Source: Acridotheres tristis
Lineage: Eukaryota > Chordata > Aves > Passeriformes > Sturnidae
NCBI GenBank assembly: GCA_037013685.1
Contig: CM072891.1
Location: 16,840,501-16,904,500 of the forward strand
Direction of reading: 5' to 3'
DNA length: 64,000 nucleotides
The notes under the pieces are model-generated. The model made no database searches, was not told where the DNA came from, and was given only the letters and a program-made list of their open reading frames with translations. The translations under genes were made by a program, and so were the position numbers. Below are positions 61,890 through 64,000 of the stretch, piece after piece; position 1 is the stretch's first letter; every line of letters starts with the position of its first letter.

Positions 61890-64000
61890 AACGAATAGAA
61901 CTGATCTTGTAGAAATGTCACAAGACACAAAAATCATCATAGAAACTCTTAGAAGAGCTCTGCAATATTTTATACCACAACAGGGAACAAATGAATCCAG
62001 GGTTTTACTGAGACAAGCCACAAAAGCAGGAAAGAAACTTCTCTCTAGGCAGTCACCATGGGAATGTGTCTCACATGCTCAAAATGCTGGGCAGTTACTA
62101 CTTTTAATACAAGAATTGCCAACGGGATAAGTGCTTCTCTAAAACCTTAGCCATGCCTGCTCAGTGATGAACTGGAACCACCAAGTGTCTCTTCTCAGTA
62201 GGCTATAAAATGATTTGGTTACATTCTGGAAAAGAGGAGTTTAAGGGTTCAGAGCTCAATATGCAATCTCAAGGAGCACATTTTTATTTTCTGTGCTAGG
62301 AGGTATTTTGCTCCTCTCAAGAAGATAAAGTTTCTCTGACTAGTGCAATGGAAGAGATGTATTTTGTTAATACCAATCTTCCAAAGTCACTGGATGCTCC
62401 AGCCCTACAGCCTTTCCCAGAGCATCAAGCTTTAAGTACAAATACCTCCAAAATCTCAGTAAGACAGCCGATATTTATCACTAGGAAGTACTGGTTTAAA
62501 CAGGAGCAAAACTTGACTAAATTTCAGACACTGTTCTTCAGCTGATCATTAAATAAATTCTAAAGTTCTTGAACCTGAAGAAGTGTTAACTCTGACAATA
62601 GGGCAAAAGATGTAAGTCAGTTCTCACTTGGCAAACTGCTTCAAACATCCCTAATCATAAAAAGATCAGCACAGAATAAGAACTCTTTAAGGAAGCTCTA
62701 CTTTGCATTTTCTGTTGTCTAACAGGAAACAATTGCTATTGAACTGAAAATAGCTGCCAGTCCTCAGTGTGTCTATAGATAGCAAACAGACAAGTAAACA
62801 GGATAAAACTGTCAGAGCAATAAAGTTTTATCTGATTTTTACAGAACTGCTACTGGCGAAATTGATTTAAACAAAATATGTATTATTTCACTTCCACGTT
62901 CTAAGCGTTCCTATATGTCAAATTTATGTATGAACAACATATAGGAACTGAGAACAAAATCCTACAGTTATAAATATGAAGACTCGTTAGCAAAATAAGC
63001 TTTTTTTCTACATTTCTACATTCCTACATTATCTACACGTGCGTAAATGATGGAAAAGGGAAAGGACAGTAAAAAAATGAAGGACACCTAATCAAGCAGG
63101 AGGAGGAAACAGAAGGAAGTGAGTGAAAGATGCGTTCAGAGCCACACCCTCAGTGTCTTCATCATTGATGGATCATGTTTCTTTATAATTGGCAAATACT
63201 GCTTTCCCTTAACCTGCCTGGTTAACTGTGCCATATTCCTTGTGCAGGAGCTCTATCCAGAGCACCAGGAGGGAGCTGGGCAGACCTGGCTGTCCTCGGC
63301 AGTGACATATTTGTGTCACTCCCTCGGCTCCAAGATGTGAGCTGCCCGATGGCAAGGAGTAGGGAAATCACTCCCATCCCAGTTCACCTCTCACTTCTGT
63401 ATGGGAAACCTGCAAGAAACTGCTCATTACGGCTACCCACACACACCACGCCCTGCTTCTTTACAGACACCTATCCATTAACAAAAATAACAATAAAAAA
63501 GCCCCCTAGGGAAATGTACTTCTGAGAACCTGTTTTTCTAACATGCTGTCACTGTGAGACATACATAATTAACAAAAGCTATGCTCGTTAGTTGGTTGGG
63601 TTTTTTTTTCTTTTTTACTATTATACGTTCTGTCAGAGGCAGCATCTTATTTACGAAAGCAGGTATTTAGTAAAACATTAATTGTGAGTTGAGGATTGCA
63701 GGCTAATGCCCTTTTCCTAGGCAGCTGTCAGCATGTACCCTGGCAATCTCTTTTATAACCTTCTCACACTGCTTTTGGAACAGTACCATTAGCAGAGAGA
63801 GAGATGGAAGTTTTAACACAGCTGTTGCATGTCTGGTGTTTATTCTTTCTTTTTTTTTTTTTTTTTTTGAGACACAAAACAGACTCTTAGAGTTTCCAGC
63901 TACCAAGCTACATCAATCATCAACAGAAAAGAGAAAAAAAAAAGCGAACCAAAGTATTTTCCAAACTCCAAATGTAAGTAGAATTCAGGTCTTCTCTGTG

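Larger units (their letters stand above)
22281..64000 (-). other. CD44: CD44 gene (exon 2 to stop; exon 1 outside window)
   Basis: This is the gene for the single-pass membrane receptor for hyaluronan, which links the extracellular matrix to ERM proteins and ankyrin in the cortex. Exons 2-5, a variable-exon array, a membrane-proximal exon, a 79-base transmembrane exon and a tail exon are all present in order on the minus strand with GT/AG junctions and compatible phases. The signal-peptide exon is not visible and should lie beyond 64,000, since intron 1 is long in other vertebrates. The variable part is reorganised relative to mammals, and I do not assign human v-numbers to individual exons. 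Confidence 0.97.
50704..64000 (-). other. CD44: CD44 intron 1 (partial)
   Basis: More than 13 kb of intron running off the window. It contains one CR1 element (about 58,790-59,455), a 46-base tandem repeat (60,976-61,070), an A run of about 24 at 61,866-61,889, a T run at 63,851-63,869 and C-rich runs near 58,725. I found no signal-peptide exon and no CpG island, so the promoter is not here. Open frames in it show no family features. Confidence 0.85.

Overview
The window is vertebrate nuclear DNA, most likely from a bird. The supporting signs are AT-rich introns, few interspersed repeats, and CR1 LINE fragments (the typical avian retroelement) as the only recognisable transposons. The order within birds cannot be told from this sequence. 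Nearly all the listed open frames are chance; the real coding sequence is in short exons with clean splice sites.

Layout. Positions 1 to about 13,345 (+ strand) hold the 3' end of SLC1A2, the glial glutamate transporter EAAT2/GLT-1: an intron end, the penultimate coding exon (599-830), a 3.4 kb intron, the last coding exon (4264-4338) and a 3' UTR of about 9 kb ending near an AATAAA at 13,315. Reading through the exon donor at 830 gives the GLT-1b C-terminus ending in ETCI. From about 13.35 to 19.3 kb is an intergenic stretch with nothing I can name. From 22,281 to the window end (- strand, tail to tail with SLC1A2) lies CD44, the hyaluronan receptor. This is the same convergent neighbourhood as human 11p13.

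CD44 read 5' to 3' (decreasing coordinates) has: part of intron 1 (50,704-64,000; exon 1 lies outside), Link-module exons 2-4 (50,538-50,703, 47,262-47,398, 45,886-45,957), exon 5 (45,029-45,271), a variable-exon array (about 44.2 to 28.7 kb), the membrane-proximal exon (25,745-25,861), the transmembrane exon (24,514-24,592) and the tail exon with stop (22,281-22,497). All variable exons I could support begin and end in phase 1 and are multiples of three, so any combination keeps the frame. If all eleven were included they would add about 560 residues.

The main find is the architecture of that variable region. It looks like a locally expanding exon family. A cassette of two exons is tandemly duplicated with a 2,046-base offset, and its core of about 1.2 kb is almost identical while the flanks of the same duplication are clearly diverged, which suggests gene conversion. 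The duplicated exon carries a Ser-Gly plus acidic cluster resembling the heparan-sulfate site of mammalian v3. Two other exons are tandem copies of each other, one apparently enlarged by swallowing an intron segment with its old acceptor. Remnants of a third exon type persist in introns as decayed copies. By contrast, the hyaluronan-binding Link module keeps all six cysteines and the known ligand residues.
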